A DNA stretch of 60,413 nt from Moraxella bovoculi 237 (GTDB taxonomy: Bacteria; Pseudomonadota; Gammaproteobacteria; Pseudomonadales; Moraxellaceae): NCBI RefSeq assembly GCF_000696305.2, contig NZ_AOMT01000031.1:1-60413 (forward strand), written 5' to 3'. The position numbers and the translations under genes are program-made. The notes beneath the pieces are model-generated. The model did no database searches and was not told where the DNA came from. It was given only the letters and a program-made list of their open reading frames with translations. This document shows positions 28,628-37,841 of the stretch, piece by piece. How positions within the stretch are numbered: the stretch's first letter is position 1; each line of letters starts with the position of its first letter.

Positions 28628-29425
28628 ATGAGTACAGTTTGGGAAAGCGTTCAGCTTGCTCGTCACGCGAAGCGTCCATTATTTTTGGATTATGTGTCGG
28701 CCTTATTCACAGAATTTGATGAATTGCATGGCGATCGTGCCTTTGCGGATGACCGAGCGATCTTGGGTGGCTTGGCGCGTTTTAATGGTGAGCCTGTGCT
28801 TGTGGTGGGTCAGCATCGTGGACGTTCAACCAGAGAGCGTATCGCCCATAACTTCGGCATGGCGAACCCAGAAGGTTATCGTAAAATCATCCGTCTGGTG
28901 CAGCTTGCTGAACGTTTTGGCTTGCCTGTATTTACTTTTATTGATACTCAAGGCGCCTATCCTGGCGTGGGTGCAGAAGAGCGCGGTCAAGCTGAGGCCA
29001 TCGCTAAGTCTATCGCTGTATTTAGTAGTTTACAGACGCCAGTCATCGCCACGGTGATTGGCGAAGGTGGTTCGGGTGGCGCGCTTGCCATTGGTGTGGC
29101 TGATAAGGTTAATATGCTTGAAAATAGCATCTACTCTGTCATCTCGCCAGAAGGATGTGCGTCTATCCTCTGGAAGACCGCCGAAAAAGCCCCTGACGCT
29201 TCAGAGGCATTAAAATTAAACGCCAATAACCTGCATCAGCTGGGCCTGATCGACGAAGTGATCGAAGAAGGGGCGGGTGCGCATGAGGATTCTGAGCTTG
29301 TGATGAAGTCACTCAAGCAGCTGCTAACTCGTCAGCTGGATGAGCTCAATCAGCTGCCTATCGATGAGCTGCTAGAGCAGCGTTATCAGCGTCTGATGGC
29401 GTTTAATTCGACCGTATCGCTATAA
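28628..29425 (+). CDS. accA: Acetyl-CoA carboxylase carboxyltransferase subunit alpha, short form
   Basis: With AccD forms the carboxyltransferase that makes malonyl-CoA, the first step of fatty-acid synthesis. The 265 residues contain the carboxyltransferase core: [46 protein letters not shown] and [15 protein letters not shown]. It lacks the 50-60 residue N-terminal helical segment of E. coli AccA (319 residues). No in-frame extension exists upstream, and AGGATAATAAC precedes the ATG, so the short form is real. From memory, Acinetobacter AccA is similarly short. Confidence 0.95.
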   Translation: MSTVWESVQLARHAKRPLFLDYVSALFTEFDELHGDRAFADDRAILGGLARFNGEPVLVVGQHRGRSTRERIAHNFGMANPEGYRKIIRLVQLAERFGLPVFTFIDTQGAYPGVGAEERGQAEAIAKSIAVFSSLQTPVIATVIGEGGSGGALAIGVADKVNMLENSIYSVISPEGCASILWKTAEKAPDASEALKLNANNLHQLGLIDEVIEEGAGAHEDSELVMKSLKQLLTRQLDELNQLPIDELLEQRYQRLMAFNSTVSL

Positions 29426-29447
29426 GCAATGCTGTTAAAATCCTGCC

Positions 29448-29479
29448 AAAAAAGCTAGAATACACATTCTGGCTTTTTT
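29448..29479 (+). terminator. accA terminator
   Basis: Thirteen-base arms AAAAAAGCTAGAA and TTCTGGCTTTTTT (one G-T pair) with a six-base loop, between accA and tilS. Confidence 0.8.
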
Positions 29480-29494
29480 ATTTACCTAACAACC

Positions 29495-30823
29495 ATGCTG
29501 AACACGCTAACCCAAGCCTTTAACCACCAAGCGCAGAAGCTTGCCAATCGTACGCTGTATCTGGCGTGTAGTGGTGGGCGTGATTCTTTGTCGTTGGCAT
29601 ACGGCTGTTATCTGCTGCATCAGGCGGGCAGGATTGAGCAGCTTCCGATATTGCTGCATGTCCATCACGGTTGGCAGAAGGTTAATGATGATTGGGCGCA
29701 AGCTGTGGCGACGTGGGCGGATCAGTTTGGGTTTGATTGTCGGATTCTGCCCATTAAATTACCCAAAAATAGCGAAACCCACGCCAGAGAAGCGCGCTAT
29801 ACTGCCCTGATGTCAGTCATGAACGATGGTGATGTGCTGATGCTTGGACATCATCAGCACGATCAAGCAGAAACCATGCTCATGCGACTGGTGAATGGCT
29901 CAGGCGTGTCAGGGCTGGCTGCGATGCGACAATGGCAGCAGATGGGCGATAAGCGCATTCAGCTGTGGCGACCACTGTTGGGCGTGTCGCGTGATGATAT
30001 CAGTCGCTTTGCTGATGAACATCATCTGCCTTATGTGGATGATCCGACGAATATCGATGATGATCATGCGCGCGGTAAACTTCGCAATCACATATTACCA
30101 AGACTTGGCGAGCTAAACCCAAAAGCTGTACAAAACATCACTCGCACAGCGCTATTGTTGGCACAGGCGAGCGACATTATTGATGAGCTGATCGATGAGA
30201 AGTTGGCGGATGTGACAGACTGTCTAACACAATCTGCGTATTACCAAGTGCTGGATATTAATCAGCTCTTAGCACTCTCATTAGCTGTGCAGTCAGCGCT
30301 TACCCATCGATGGCTGGGGTTGTCAGAGCCTATACCGCCGCCCAAGAGGTTGGTGGATGATGTTCTTTATTTGGCGCATCGCACCGATGGCGATCATCAG
30401 ACGCAGCTTCTGTGGCAGGGCAGGCTAAATTATGTCATCTGTCGTTATCAATCTAAGCTGTATCGCCATCAAGAAGATGCATGGGCATGCCTAATGGCGC
30501 AGAATTATCCAAATGTGATTTATCATGATGATAAAATTATCCTAAAGAGCCATAAGGGGCTCTCCATCGTTTGGCAGATTTCGCGGCAGTTTGCCAATGT
30601 CAGCGCTGAACGCGTGCTTAGACAGACCAAAGTTAATATCAATCACAAGCAGCTGCATGGCAAAAAACTGGCGCAGACGCTTGGCATCCCAACATGGCTT
30701 CGCTCAAACCTATGGATCATTAAGTCTGATAATCGACCAGTGCTGCTGATCACAGTAGGGCGGGCTTGGCGGCTTGTTGGTGCTGATACTGACATAGAAA
30801 ATATCGGCGCATACTTTGCGTGA
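29495..30823 (+). CDS. tilS: tRNA(Ile)-lysidine synthetase
   Basis: Converts cytidine 34 of the tRNA-Ile CAU anticodon to lysidine, so that it reads AUA. The 442-residue protein has the N-type ATP pyrophosphatase loop SGGRDS at residues 26-31, then HHGWQ and GHHQHDQAETMLMRL. The C-terminal substrate-binding domain starts near residue 320. The gene follows accA, as it does nearby in E. coli. A terminator in between means it probably has its own promoter, which I cannot identify. Confidence 0.95.
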   Translation: MLNTLTQAFNHQAQKLANRTLYLACSGGRDSLSLAYGCYLLHQAGRIEQLPILLHVHHGWQKVNDDWAQAVATWADQFGFDCRILPIKLPKNSETHAREARYTALMSVMNDGDVLMLGHHQHDQAETMLMRLVNGSGVSGLAAMRQWQQMGDKRIQLWRPLLGVSRDDISRFADEHHLPYVDDPTNIDDDHARGKLRNHILPRLGELNPKAVQNITRTALLLAQASDIIDELIDEKLADVTDCLTQSAYYQVLDINQLLALSLAVQSALTHRWLGLSEPIPPPKRLVDDVLYLAHRTDGDHQTQLLWQGRLNYVICRYQSKLYRHQEDAWACLMAQNYPNVIYHDDKIILKSHKGLSIVWQISRQFANVSAERVLRQTKVNINHKQLHGKKLAQTLGIPTWLRSNLWIIKSDNRPVLLITVGRAWRLVGADTDIENIGAYFA

Positions 30824-30844
30824 TGCGCGCGCATGGTGTACAAT
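30815..30844 (+). promoter_or_regulatory. Possible proC promoter
   Basis: TTTGCG (30815-30820), an 18-base spacer and TACAAT (30839-30844), overlapping the end of tilS. Moderate match only. Confidence 0.4.
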
Positions 30845-30883
30845 GCGTTTATTTTATGATTGTTGAGATATAAAAGGGGGGTT

Positions 30884-31720
30884 ATGAGCATTTTGTCAGG
30901 AAAGACCATCAGCTTTATTGGTGGTGGCAATATGACATCAGCGATTGTTGATGGTCTATTAAAACTAAAAGAAGACGTCGGTGTTGATTTTGAGATTTGC
31001 GTGTCTGACCGTAACCCACCCAAGTGTGATGCTTTTACCGCCAAAGGCGTAACGGCAGTATCTCCGGAGCAGGCGCATGAGATTATCAGCCGTGCTGACG
31101 TGGTTGTGCTGTCGGTCAAGCCGCAGGTGATGGCTGAGGTCTGTCAGGATGTGGTGCCGCATTTATCTGATCAATTGGTTCTGTCGGTGGCAGCAGGGCT
31201 GTCTGTACGAACGCTTAGCGACATACTTGGTGGCTATCGGCGTATCGTGCGCAGTATGCCAAATCTACCATTGGCGATCGGGCTTGGGGCGACAGGGCTA
31301 TATGCGGCAGGTGTCAGCGCTGAAGACAGAAAGTTGGCGGATGCCATCATGCGCGTTTCGGGAATCACGACCTGGGTGGATGATGAAGAGCTCATGCATG
31401 CGGTGACGGCAGTGGCAGGCTCTGCACCGGCTTATTTCTTCTACATGCTTGAGCACATGATTGCGCAGGCTTCTAAGATGGGTCTGGATGCGCATGATGC
31501 CAAGGCGCTCGCCATTCAGACGATAATCGGCGCAGGTGAGCTTGCCAAGACAGGCGATCCATCCACTCTACGCGAACAAATCACCTCAAAAGGCGGCACA
31601 ACCGCTGCCGCATTGGCTGTATTTAATGAGCAGAACATGGGGCAGACCATCCAAGATGGCATGGCAGCGTGCGTTAATCGCAGCCGCGAACTTGGTGAGA
31701 TGCTAAGTAAATCCAACTGA
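30884..31720 (+). CDS. proC: Pyrroline-5-carboxylate reductase
   Basis: Last step of proline synthesis, reducing P5C with NAD(P)H. The 278-residue protein has an N-terminal Rossmann motif FIGGGNMTSAIVDGLL, VVVLSVKPQ, and the C-terminal signature ITSKGGTTAAALAVF. AAGGGGGG precedes the ATG at 30884, which rules out the upstream TTG at 30860. It is followed after 19 bases by yggT; this proC-yggT pairing is common in gammaproteobacteria. Confidence 0.96.
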   Translation: MSILSGKTISFIGGGNMTSAIVDGLLKLKEDVGVDFEICVSDRNPPKCDAFTAKGVTAVSPEQAHEIISRADVVVLSVKPQVMAEVCQDVVPHLSDQLVLSVAAGLSVRTLSDILGGYRRIVRSMPNLPLAIGLGATGLYAAGVSAEDRKLADAIMRVSGITTWVDDEELMHAVTAVAGSAPAYFFYMLEHMIAQASKMGLDAHDAKALAIQTIIGAGELAKTGDPSTLREQITSKGGTTAAALAVFNEQNMGQTIQDGMAACVNRSRELGEMLSKSN

Positions 31721-31739
31721 TTGATGATGCTTTATTTTT

Positions 31740-32306
31740 ATGAATAATCCTATTTTTATTATCACCAACATGGTGATTAACTTTGCGCTGATTGTGCTAT
31801 TTGTGCGTTTTATGATGCAGTTGGCAGAAGTAGATTCAAGCAGTCCTTATATGAAAGCGACTAAGCGGATGACTGGTGTGGTTGATGTATTCTCACGCAT
31901 CTTCCCGAATGTGGGCGCAGGGCGTATCAGTGTGGCAGCCGTCGTGCTTATGCTGCTGTTATACTGGATCAATACGGCAGCTAATGCCTTTATCTTGCAA
32001 GAGTCAATCGATGCACTGACGCTGTTCTTTGCAGGCACTTTAAAGGCGATCATTCAGTTCCTGGCGATGCTTCGTTATATCATTCTTGGGTCGGTTGTGG
32101 TCAGCTGGGCTATCATGTTGTTCAATGTGTCGCATCCTGCGGTCCTATTAGTCGTGCAGCTGTCTGAGCCGATCATTGCGCCATTTCGTCGCATTATGCC
32201 AAATCTTGGCATGCTTGATTTATCGCCGATTTTGGCTCTGTTCTCTTTGCTGCTCGCGGAGAAATTTATTGCCATCATCGGTGCGAACATTCTCATGAAA
32301 TTGTAA
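31740..32306 (+). CDS. yggT: YggT-family membrane protein
   Basis: A 188-residue inner-membrane protein with two YggT repeats, each with paired hydrophobic helices (about residues 5-30 and 60-80; 95-130 and 160-185). The signature PFRRIMPNLGMLDLSPILAL is typical of the second repeat. The biochemical role is unresolved; in some bacteria the family is linked to osmotic tolerance or cell shape. It is the operon partner of proC. Confidence 0.9.
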   Translation: MNNPIFIITNMVINFALIVLFVRFMMQLAEVDSSSPYMKATKRMTGVVDVFSRIFPNVGAGRISVAAVVLMLLLYWINTAANAFILQESIDALTLFFAGTLKAIIQFLAMLRYIILGSVVVSWAIMLFNVSHPAVLLVVQLSEPIIAPFRRIMPNLGMLDLSPILALFSLLLAEKFIAIIGANILMKL

Positions 32307-32320
32307 TTTATAATAAATAA

Positions 32321-32354
32321 AAAAAAGCGCATGGCGATAACCATGCGCTTTTTT
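32321..32354. terminator. Bidirectional terminator between yggT and thiD
   Basis: Fourteen-base arms AAAAAAGCGCATGG and CCATGCGCTTTTTT with a six-base loop lie between convergent yggT and thiD. Confidence 0.9.
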
Positions 32355-32364
32355 ATTTAACAGC

Positions 32365-33183
<819 letters not shown>

Positions 33184-33317
33184 TTAGTATGAGATATATC
33201 ATAGCAAATTTTAATAAGCCTGTGACAGAATTGTCCCAAAATCTATATCCAAATATCAAAATGTCCACGTCACGATCGTTTTTTATAAGATTTTTGGAAA
33301 TTTTAATAAAAAACTAC

Positions 33318-33345
33318 TTGCAAAAGCCCAAAACTTTGTTATAAT
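33318..33345 (+). promoter_or_regulatory. tRNA-Ser(GCT) promoter
   Basis: TTGCAA (33318-33323), a 16-base spacer and a perfect TATAAT (33340-33345), 44 bases before the tRNA. Confidence 0.8.
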
Positions 33346-33389
33346 TATCGCCCACAACGTTCGGTGATTTATCACTGATAATTGTAGAC

Positions 33390-33479
33390 GGTGACGTGGG
33401 TGAGTGGCTGAAACCACATCCCTGCTAAGGATGCATACGGGAAACTGTATCGAGGGTTCGAATCCCTCCGTCACCGCCA
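33390..33479 (+). tRNA. tRNA-Ser(GCT)
   Basis: A 90-base gene with a long variable arm, as expected for serine. The anticodon GCT sits in the stem CATCC/GGATG. Acceptor stem GGTGACG pairs with CGTCACC, and CCA is encoded. It reads AGC/AGU codons. Confidence 0.96.
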
Positions 33480-33526
33480 TTTATTTTTTAAGCCATTAAA
33501 AATTTAAAAAATAAATAAAAAATCGC

Positions 33527-33554
33527 TTGACATACTAAAATTATCTAGTATAAT
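33527..33554 (+). promoter_or_regulatory. Consensus promoter for tRNA-Arg(ACG)
   Basis: A perfect TTGACA (33527-33532) and a perfect TATAAT (33549-33554) are 16 bases apart and 42 bases before the tRNA. Both tRNAs here have their own promoter. Confidence 0.87.
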
Positions 33555-33596
33555 AGCCGACCATCAAGACAACAGCAAATAATCTTGATAACACAT

Positions 33597-33673
33597 GCAC
33601 CCGTAGCTCAGTTGGATAGAGCACTTGGCTACGAACTAAGGGGTCGGGAGTTCGAATCTCTCCGGGTGCGCCA
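33597..33673 (+). tRNA. tRNA-Arg(ACG)
   Basis: A 77-base cloverleaf with anticodon ACG in the stem CTTGG/CTAAG, acceptor GCACCCG/CGGGTGC and encoded CCA. A34 should be deaminated to inosine by TadA to read CGN codons. Confidence 0.96.
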
Positions 33674-33681
33674 TATTAAAG

Positions 33682-33717
33682 AATCATCAAAATCTTAAGG
33701 TTTTGATGATTTTTTTT
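33682..33717 (+). terminator. tRNA-Arg terminator
   Basis: Arms AATCATCAAAA and TTTTGATGATT are followed by a run of Ts, nine bases after the tRNA end. Confidence 0.85.
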
Positions 33718-33821
33718 GCCTATTTTTTGCATGATGTTTGGGTGGTTCTTTGGGCGGTTTTGTCACTAGGTAAACCTATCAAATCATGATAAAATAGGCA
33801 AAAAATTTTGATGATAACGCC

Positions 33822-34448
33822 ATGACCAAGTCTATAAAGCCCACCAAAGCTCCAAAAATCGCCACACAACGTGATGAGCCTGTTGTCATTGCATCGTCAA
33901 TGGCGCGATTGATGACCATGCTGTATGACGGGATGCTGATTTTGGCGATGCTTTTTTTGGTTGGGTCGATTTTATCGGTGGTGGGCACGATGATGTTCGT
34001 GGATGTCGGCACCACTGCCCAAGATGCCAAAGAGCTGCCCAAATGGTATCAAAATGGTGTGATGACGCCTGCATTTGTGCTGACGCTTGTGGGATTTTAT
34101 GGCATATTTTGGCGAAAATCGGGTCAGACTCTGGGCATGCAGACATGGCGACTAAAAACCGTCAATGCAGATGGGCATCTTCTGACTTGGGGTGATAGTT
34201 TTAAGCGCATCATTGGCGCGTGCCTGTTGCCGTTGCTTTGTGCTTTGGTTGGTGCACTCATTCATGGTTCGCGCTTGGCGGTATTGTTTAGTGCGTTTGT
34301 CGGTTTGTTATTCAATTATGCGTTTTGCTGGTTCAACCGTCGTGGTTTGGCCGCGCACGATATTCTGTCGAATACCATGACCCTAAAAGTGCCAAAATAC
34401 GAACATGAAGGCATTTTCTCATCGCTAAAAAAGAAAACTAAAAATTAA
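33822..34448 (+). CDS. RDD-family membrane protein
   Basis: A 208-residue inner-membrane protein with about four helices. It has a degenerate RDD opening (MARLMTMLYDGMLIL) and the family segment FWRKSGQTLGMQTWRLKTV. It is larger than the other RDD protein in this window, with a basic cytoplasmic tail ending in KKKTKN. Function unknown. It is a single-gene unit between tRNA-Arg and the hemN terminator. Confidence 0.82.
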   Translation: MTKSIKPTKAPKIATQRDEPVVIASSMARLMTMLYDGMLILAMLFLVGSILSVVGTMMFVDVGTTAQDAKELPKWYQNGVMTPAFVLTLVGFYGIFWRKSGQTLGMQTWRLKTVNADGHLLTWGDSFKRIIGACLLPLLCALVGALIHGSRLAVLFSAFVGLLFNYAFCWFNRRGLAAHDILSNTMTLKVPKYEHEGIFSSLKKKTKN

Positions 34449-34458
34449 TCTAACACAT

Positions 34459-34482
34459 AAAAAAGGGTGTTTTGCCCTTTTT
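34459..34482. terminator. Terminator between the RDD gene and hemN
   Basis: Eight-base arms AAAAAGGG and CCCTTTTT with a seven-base loop separate the convergent RDD and hemN genes. Confidence 0.75.
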
Positions 34483-34493
34483 GATGTTAAGCA

Positions 34494-35894
34494 CTAAATT
34501 ACCTTCGAGAAGCGGTTGGTGTGTTTTTTGGCAAGGTATTCATCAAATACCATGGCAACGCTACGCCCCAAGATACGACCCTTGGGTAGAATCTGTACGC
34601 CTGTGTCGTTGATGCTCACCAGTCCGTCTGCTTGCATGTCATCTAGCTTCGTCAGCTCATCTTTAAAATAAGCTTTGGCATCGATGTCAAATCTGTCGCT
34701 AACGTCCTTGAAGTCCAATCGGTCGTGGCACAACAGATTCATGATGACATAGCGGCGCAGCTCATCCTTAGGATCAGATTCAATGTGCTTAACCGCAGGC
34801 AGGGCGCCATCATCAATCATGCGCTTATATTCGTTCAGGTCGGTGTGATTTTGTAAGATGTGGCGGCCAATCTGACTGATGGACGACACCCCAACCCCAA
34901 GCAAATCACATTCGCCAAGCGTCGCATAACCCTGAAAATTGCGGTGTAATTTACCGCTGCGCTGAGCAATCGCCATCTCGTCATCAGGACGCGCGAAATG
35001 ATCGATGCCGATGTATTGATAGCCTGCTTGGGTGAGTGCATTGATGGTGTTGCCGAACATGGTTAGTTTGTCAGCGGGGCTGGGCAGGTCTTCTGCCTTG
35101 ATGCGACGCTGCGCGGTGAAGCGCTCTGGTAGATGAGCATAATTAAACACTGACAATCTGTCAGGCGCAATGTCGATGATACGCGCCACCGTGTCCGCCA
35201 TGCTCGCCACCGTCTGATGTGGTAGGCCATAGATTAAGTCAATATTAATAGATCTAAAGCCCAGCTTGCGCGCATCTATCATCACCTGTCTGGTCATCGC
35301 TTCAGGCTGTACGCGGTTTACAGCGATCTGAACTTTCTCTTCTAAATCCTGCACGCCAAAGCTAAGACGATTAAAGCCAAGCTTGCGCAGAACGGCTAAG
35401 GTGTTTGGTCTCAGTTCGCGCGGGTCAATTTCTATAGAATAATCACCATCGGCGGCAAATTGGAATTCTGATTGTAAAAAATTCCATAGCTGTGCTAATT
35501 CGTCATCGCTAAAAAAAGTTGGCGTGCCACCGCCCAGATGAAGCTGTTTAACGATGGGTGTGCCACGAAGCAGGGATTTTTTGTGTTTAACTTCACAAAT
35601 GAGGTAATCTAGATAGTCACCAGCATCGCTATTTTTCTTAGTGATGATCTTATTGCAGCCACAGTAGTAGCAAAGATGACGACAGAACGGCACATGAAAA
35701 TACAGCGACAGAGGCGTGCTCTCATCCCTTTGATTTAAGATGGTGTGCTCCATGCCCTCGGCGATGGGCGTAAATTCAAGCGCGGTGGGATATGAGGTGT
35801 AGCGAGGGCCTTGGCGGTTGTATTTGTGGATAAGTTGTTCATCGAAGCGAACACCACTAAAATGTAGCGGCTCTGGATTGGCATAAGGATTCAT
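34494..35894 (-). CDS. hemN: Oxygen-independent coproporphyrinogen III oxidase
   Basis: Radical-SAM enzyme that oxidatively decarboxylates coproporphyrinogen III to protoporphyrinogen IX without oxygen. The 466-residue protein has the cluster motif C71-x3-C75-x2-C78 plus C80 (FCRHLCYYCGC), the genuine HemN pattern rather than that of HemW. LHLGGGTPTFF and GLPHQT follow, and the N-terminal YNRQGPRYTSYPTALEF trip-wire segment is present. The start ATG is at 35894. The promoter at 35929-35958 overlaps an inverted repeat. Confidence 0.95.
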   Translation of the reverse strand: MNPYANPEPLHFSGVRFDEQLIHKYNRQGPRYTSYPTALEFTPIAEGMEHTILNQRDESTPLSLYFHVPFCRHLCYYCGCNKIITKKNSDAGDYLDYLICEVKHKKSLLRGTPIVKQLHLGGGTPTFFSDDELAQLWNFLQSEFQFAADGDYSIEIDPRELRPNTLAVLRKLGFNRLSFGVQDLEEKVQIAVNRVQPEAMTRQVMIDARKLGFRSINIDLIYGLPHQTVASMADTVARIIDIAPDRLSVFNYAHLPERFTAQRRIKAEDLPSPADKLTMFGNTINALTQAGYQYIGIDHFARPDDEMAIAQRSGKLHRNFQGYATLGECDLLGVGVSSISQIGRHILQNHTDLNEYKRMIDDGALPAVKHIESDPKDELRRYVIMNLLCHDRLDFKDVSDRFDIDAKAYFKDELTKLDDMQADGLVSINDTGVQILPKGRILGRSVAMVFDEYLAKKHTNRFSKVI

Positions 35895-35914
35895 AATGCA
35901 CCTTGGCGACGGCT

Positions 35915-35958
35915 AACAGGTTTGGGATATTATACCTGTTGTGTGTAAAATTTGCCAA
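35915..35958 (-). promoter_or_regulatory. hemN promoter with overlapping inverted repeat
   Basis: On the minus strand TTGGCA (35953-35958), an 18-base spacer and TATAAT (35929-35934). An inverted repeat AACAGGT (35915-35921) / ACCTGTT (35934-35940) brackets the -10 box and the likely start site, the position expected of a repressor operator. The sequence is not an FNR/Anr box (TTGAT-N4-ATCAA). Confidence 0.6.
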
Positions 35959-36032
35959 TCAGCCACTTGGTGTATCTAGGATGTTTGCTAAATTTATCAT
36001 GTGATGATGACTTTTGCATGTCATCCCAAAAC

Positions 36033-36062
36033 AAATGAACCGCCCAAATGAGCGGTTCATTT
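36033..36062 (-). terminator. Terminator of the cation exchanger gene
   Basis: Arms AAATGAACCGC and GCGGTTCATTT with a short loop, just past the exchanger stop on the minus strand and followed by a T-rich stretch. Confidence 0.7.
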
Positions 36063-36079
36063 ATGGGTCGGTCATTGGT

Positions 36080-37096
36080 TTATGCACCCAAGGCGCTCAT
36101 GGCAAGCCAAGCGCTATAACCGATAAAGCAAGTGATGAAGCCGACACCAACCCCGCGCCCTAGTTTGCCATTGCCTTTTAGGGCGAATGCGCACAGAAGG
36201 AGAAGTGCAGCGGTAATGGCACACATCACCATGACATCGCGGTTAAGTACTTCAGCTGCGACCACCACGGGTTCAATGGCGGCAGCGATACCTACGACAG
36301 CCAACGTGTTAAATAGGTTCGAGCCAAGCACGTTGCCCAAAGCCAGATCAAATTCACCACGATGAGCGGCGATGATGGAAGAGACTAACTCAGGCAGGCT
36401 GGTACCGATGGCAACGATGGTAAGCCCAATGATTAAGTCCGACAGACCCCACAGTGTGGCAAGTTCAACTGCGCCCCACACGATCAGACGTGAGCTACCA
36501 ATCATGACGAACAGCCCAACGACCAATCTAAATAGCGACTTACCGACATGCACTTCATCAGGATCAGGCAGTTCATTATCTTCTTCCGCCTCTTCCTCTG
36601 CTTCCTCGTAGGCGGCGAGTATCGAGCTTTCTTTGGCGGCTTTGGCGTATGTCTTGGCGACGTAGATCTGAGTAGCAATATTAACGAACATGACCGCCAA
36701 TAAGATAATCGCGTCCAATCTGCTAAACTGCCCGTCCAGCATCAGCACGACGCTGAGAATGGTTGCACCGATTAGCCAAGGGAAGTCAAGTTTTAGAGCG
36801 TCTTTTTGAATGGCGATGGGTGCGATGAGTGCTGTCACACCAAGCACAAGCGTGATGTTCACGATGTTTGAGCCATAGGCATTGCCCAATGCGATGCCAG
36901 GGCTGCCTGACAATGCTGACAGTGCTGAGACAACCATCTCGGGTGCTGACGTGCCCACGCCGATGATGAGCGCACCGATGAGCATTTTAGGCATGTGGTA
37001 TTTGGTGGCGATGCCAACCGCGCCATCAATGAATGCATCGGCGCTAAAGATAAGCAGTACTAAGCCCAGAGCGACCGCCAATAAAGAAAGTATCAT
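36080..37096 (-). CDS. Calcium/sodium antiporter (CaCA family)
   Basis: Inner-membrane cation exchanger of about 338 residues with ten or so helices in two inverted repeats. Each repeat carries the alpha motif: GALIIGVGTSAPEMVVSALS in the first half and GLTIVAIGTSLPELVSSIIA in the second, with the acidic Glu in place. The central cytoplasmic loop is very acidic (EEAEEEAEEDNELPDPDE). It resembles E. coli YrbG. The ATG at 37096 is preferred over an upstream TTG at 37114. Substrate ions are inferred from the family only. Confidence 0.9.
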   Translation of the reverse strand: MILSLLAVALGLVLLIFSADAFIDGAVGIATKYHMPKMLIGALIIGVGTSAPEMVVSALSALSGSPGIALGNAYGSNIVNITLVLGVTALIAPIAIQKDALKLDFPWLIGATILSVVLMLDGQFSRLDAIILLAVMFVNIATQIYVAKTYAKAAKESSILAAYEEAEEEAEEDNELPDPDEVHVGKSLFRLVVGLFVMIGSSRLIVWGAVELATLWGLSDLIIGLTIVAIGTSLPELVSSIIAAHRGEFDLALGNVLGSNLFNTLAVVGIAAAIEPVVVAAEVLNRDVMVMCAITAALLLLCAFALKGNGKLGRGVGVGFITCFIGYSAWLAMSALGA

Positions 37097-37143
37097 AAAA
37101 ATTCCAAAAATCAATCAAAATATCAGCTGATGCCGCAGTGGGA

Positions 37144-37722
37144 TTAGCTAAGTTTAAATCCGTTGATGGCGTTTCTTGCCTTGTCGAAGTCGCCTGCCAT
37201 GATGAGATTAAGATTATCCAAGGCGCAGTCTAGTGCCTTATCAATGTTGATACCATCATCGCTGCTTGGCTTAGACAGCACCCAGCCGCTGACTTTGCTG
37301 GCGTGACCAGGGTGCCCGATGCCGATACGCAGGCGATGAAAATCTGCACCGATGTGGGGCAAGATGTCTCTTAGACCATTATGTCCGCCATGCCCGCCAC
37401 CTGTCTTTAGGCGAATACTGCCAGGCGCGATATCAAGTTCATCATGCGCGATGAGAATCTCGGTGGGCGCGATGTTATAAAACTTCGCCAAAGGAACAAC
37501 CGCAAGCCCTGAGCGGTTCATGAACGTATCAGGCTTTAGTAGGCGAACGTCTTGACCAAAGATCGTACCGCGACCCACCTCGCCATGGAATTTCTTGTCG
37601 TGGCTTAGGCTGATGCCGAATTGCTCGCTGATTTTATCAACAAACCAAAAGCCAGTATTATGGCGCGTGTCTTTATATTCGTTACCGGGATTGCCAAGTC
37701 CTACAATGAGTTTGATGGTCAT
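37144..37722 (-). CDS. pth: Peptidyl-tRNA hydrolase
   Basis: Cytoplasmic esterase that recycles peptidyl-tRNAs dropped from ribosomes. The 192-residue protein has LIVGLGNPGNEYKDTRHNTG, in which the last His is catalytic, then KPDTFMNRSG, and HDELDIAPG followed by GGHGGHNGLRD. Length is normal. It lies downstream of rplY with a terminator between, so it may have its own promoter. The usual downstream neighbour ychF is absent; a cation exchanger follows. Confidence 0.96.
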   Translation of the reverse strand: MTIKLIVGLGNPGNEYKDTRHNTGFWFVDKISEQFGISLSHDKKFHGEVGRGTIFGQDVRLLKPDTFMNRSGLAVVPLAKFYNIAPTEILIAHDELDIAPGSIRLKTGGGHGGHNGLRDILPHIGADFHRLRIGIGHPGHASKVSGWVLSKPSSDDGINIDKALDCALDNLNLIMAGDFDKARNAINGFKLS

Positions 37723-37790
37723 GTTGATTGATACTGGTGAAAATTGATGGTTATTATAGTCAATTTTTATTCAAATAGAAAGAAAAGGAC

Positions 37791-37820
37791 AAAAAAGCCA
37801 GTAACGGTTTACTGGCTTTT
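37791..37820 (-). terminator. rplY terminator
   Basis: Arms AAAAGCCAGTAA and TTTACTGGCTTTT with a small loop, followed on the minus strand by further Ts, 22 bases after the rplY stop. Confidence 0.8.
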
Positions 37821-37841
37821 GAGAGGTGATCATAAAAAACA

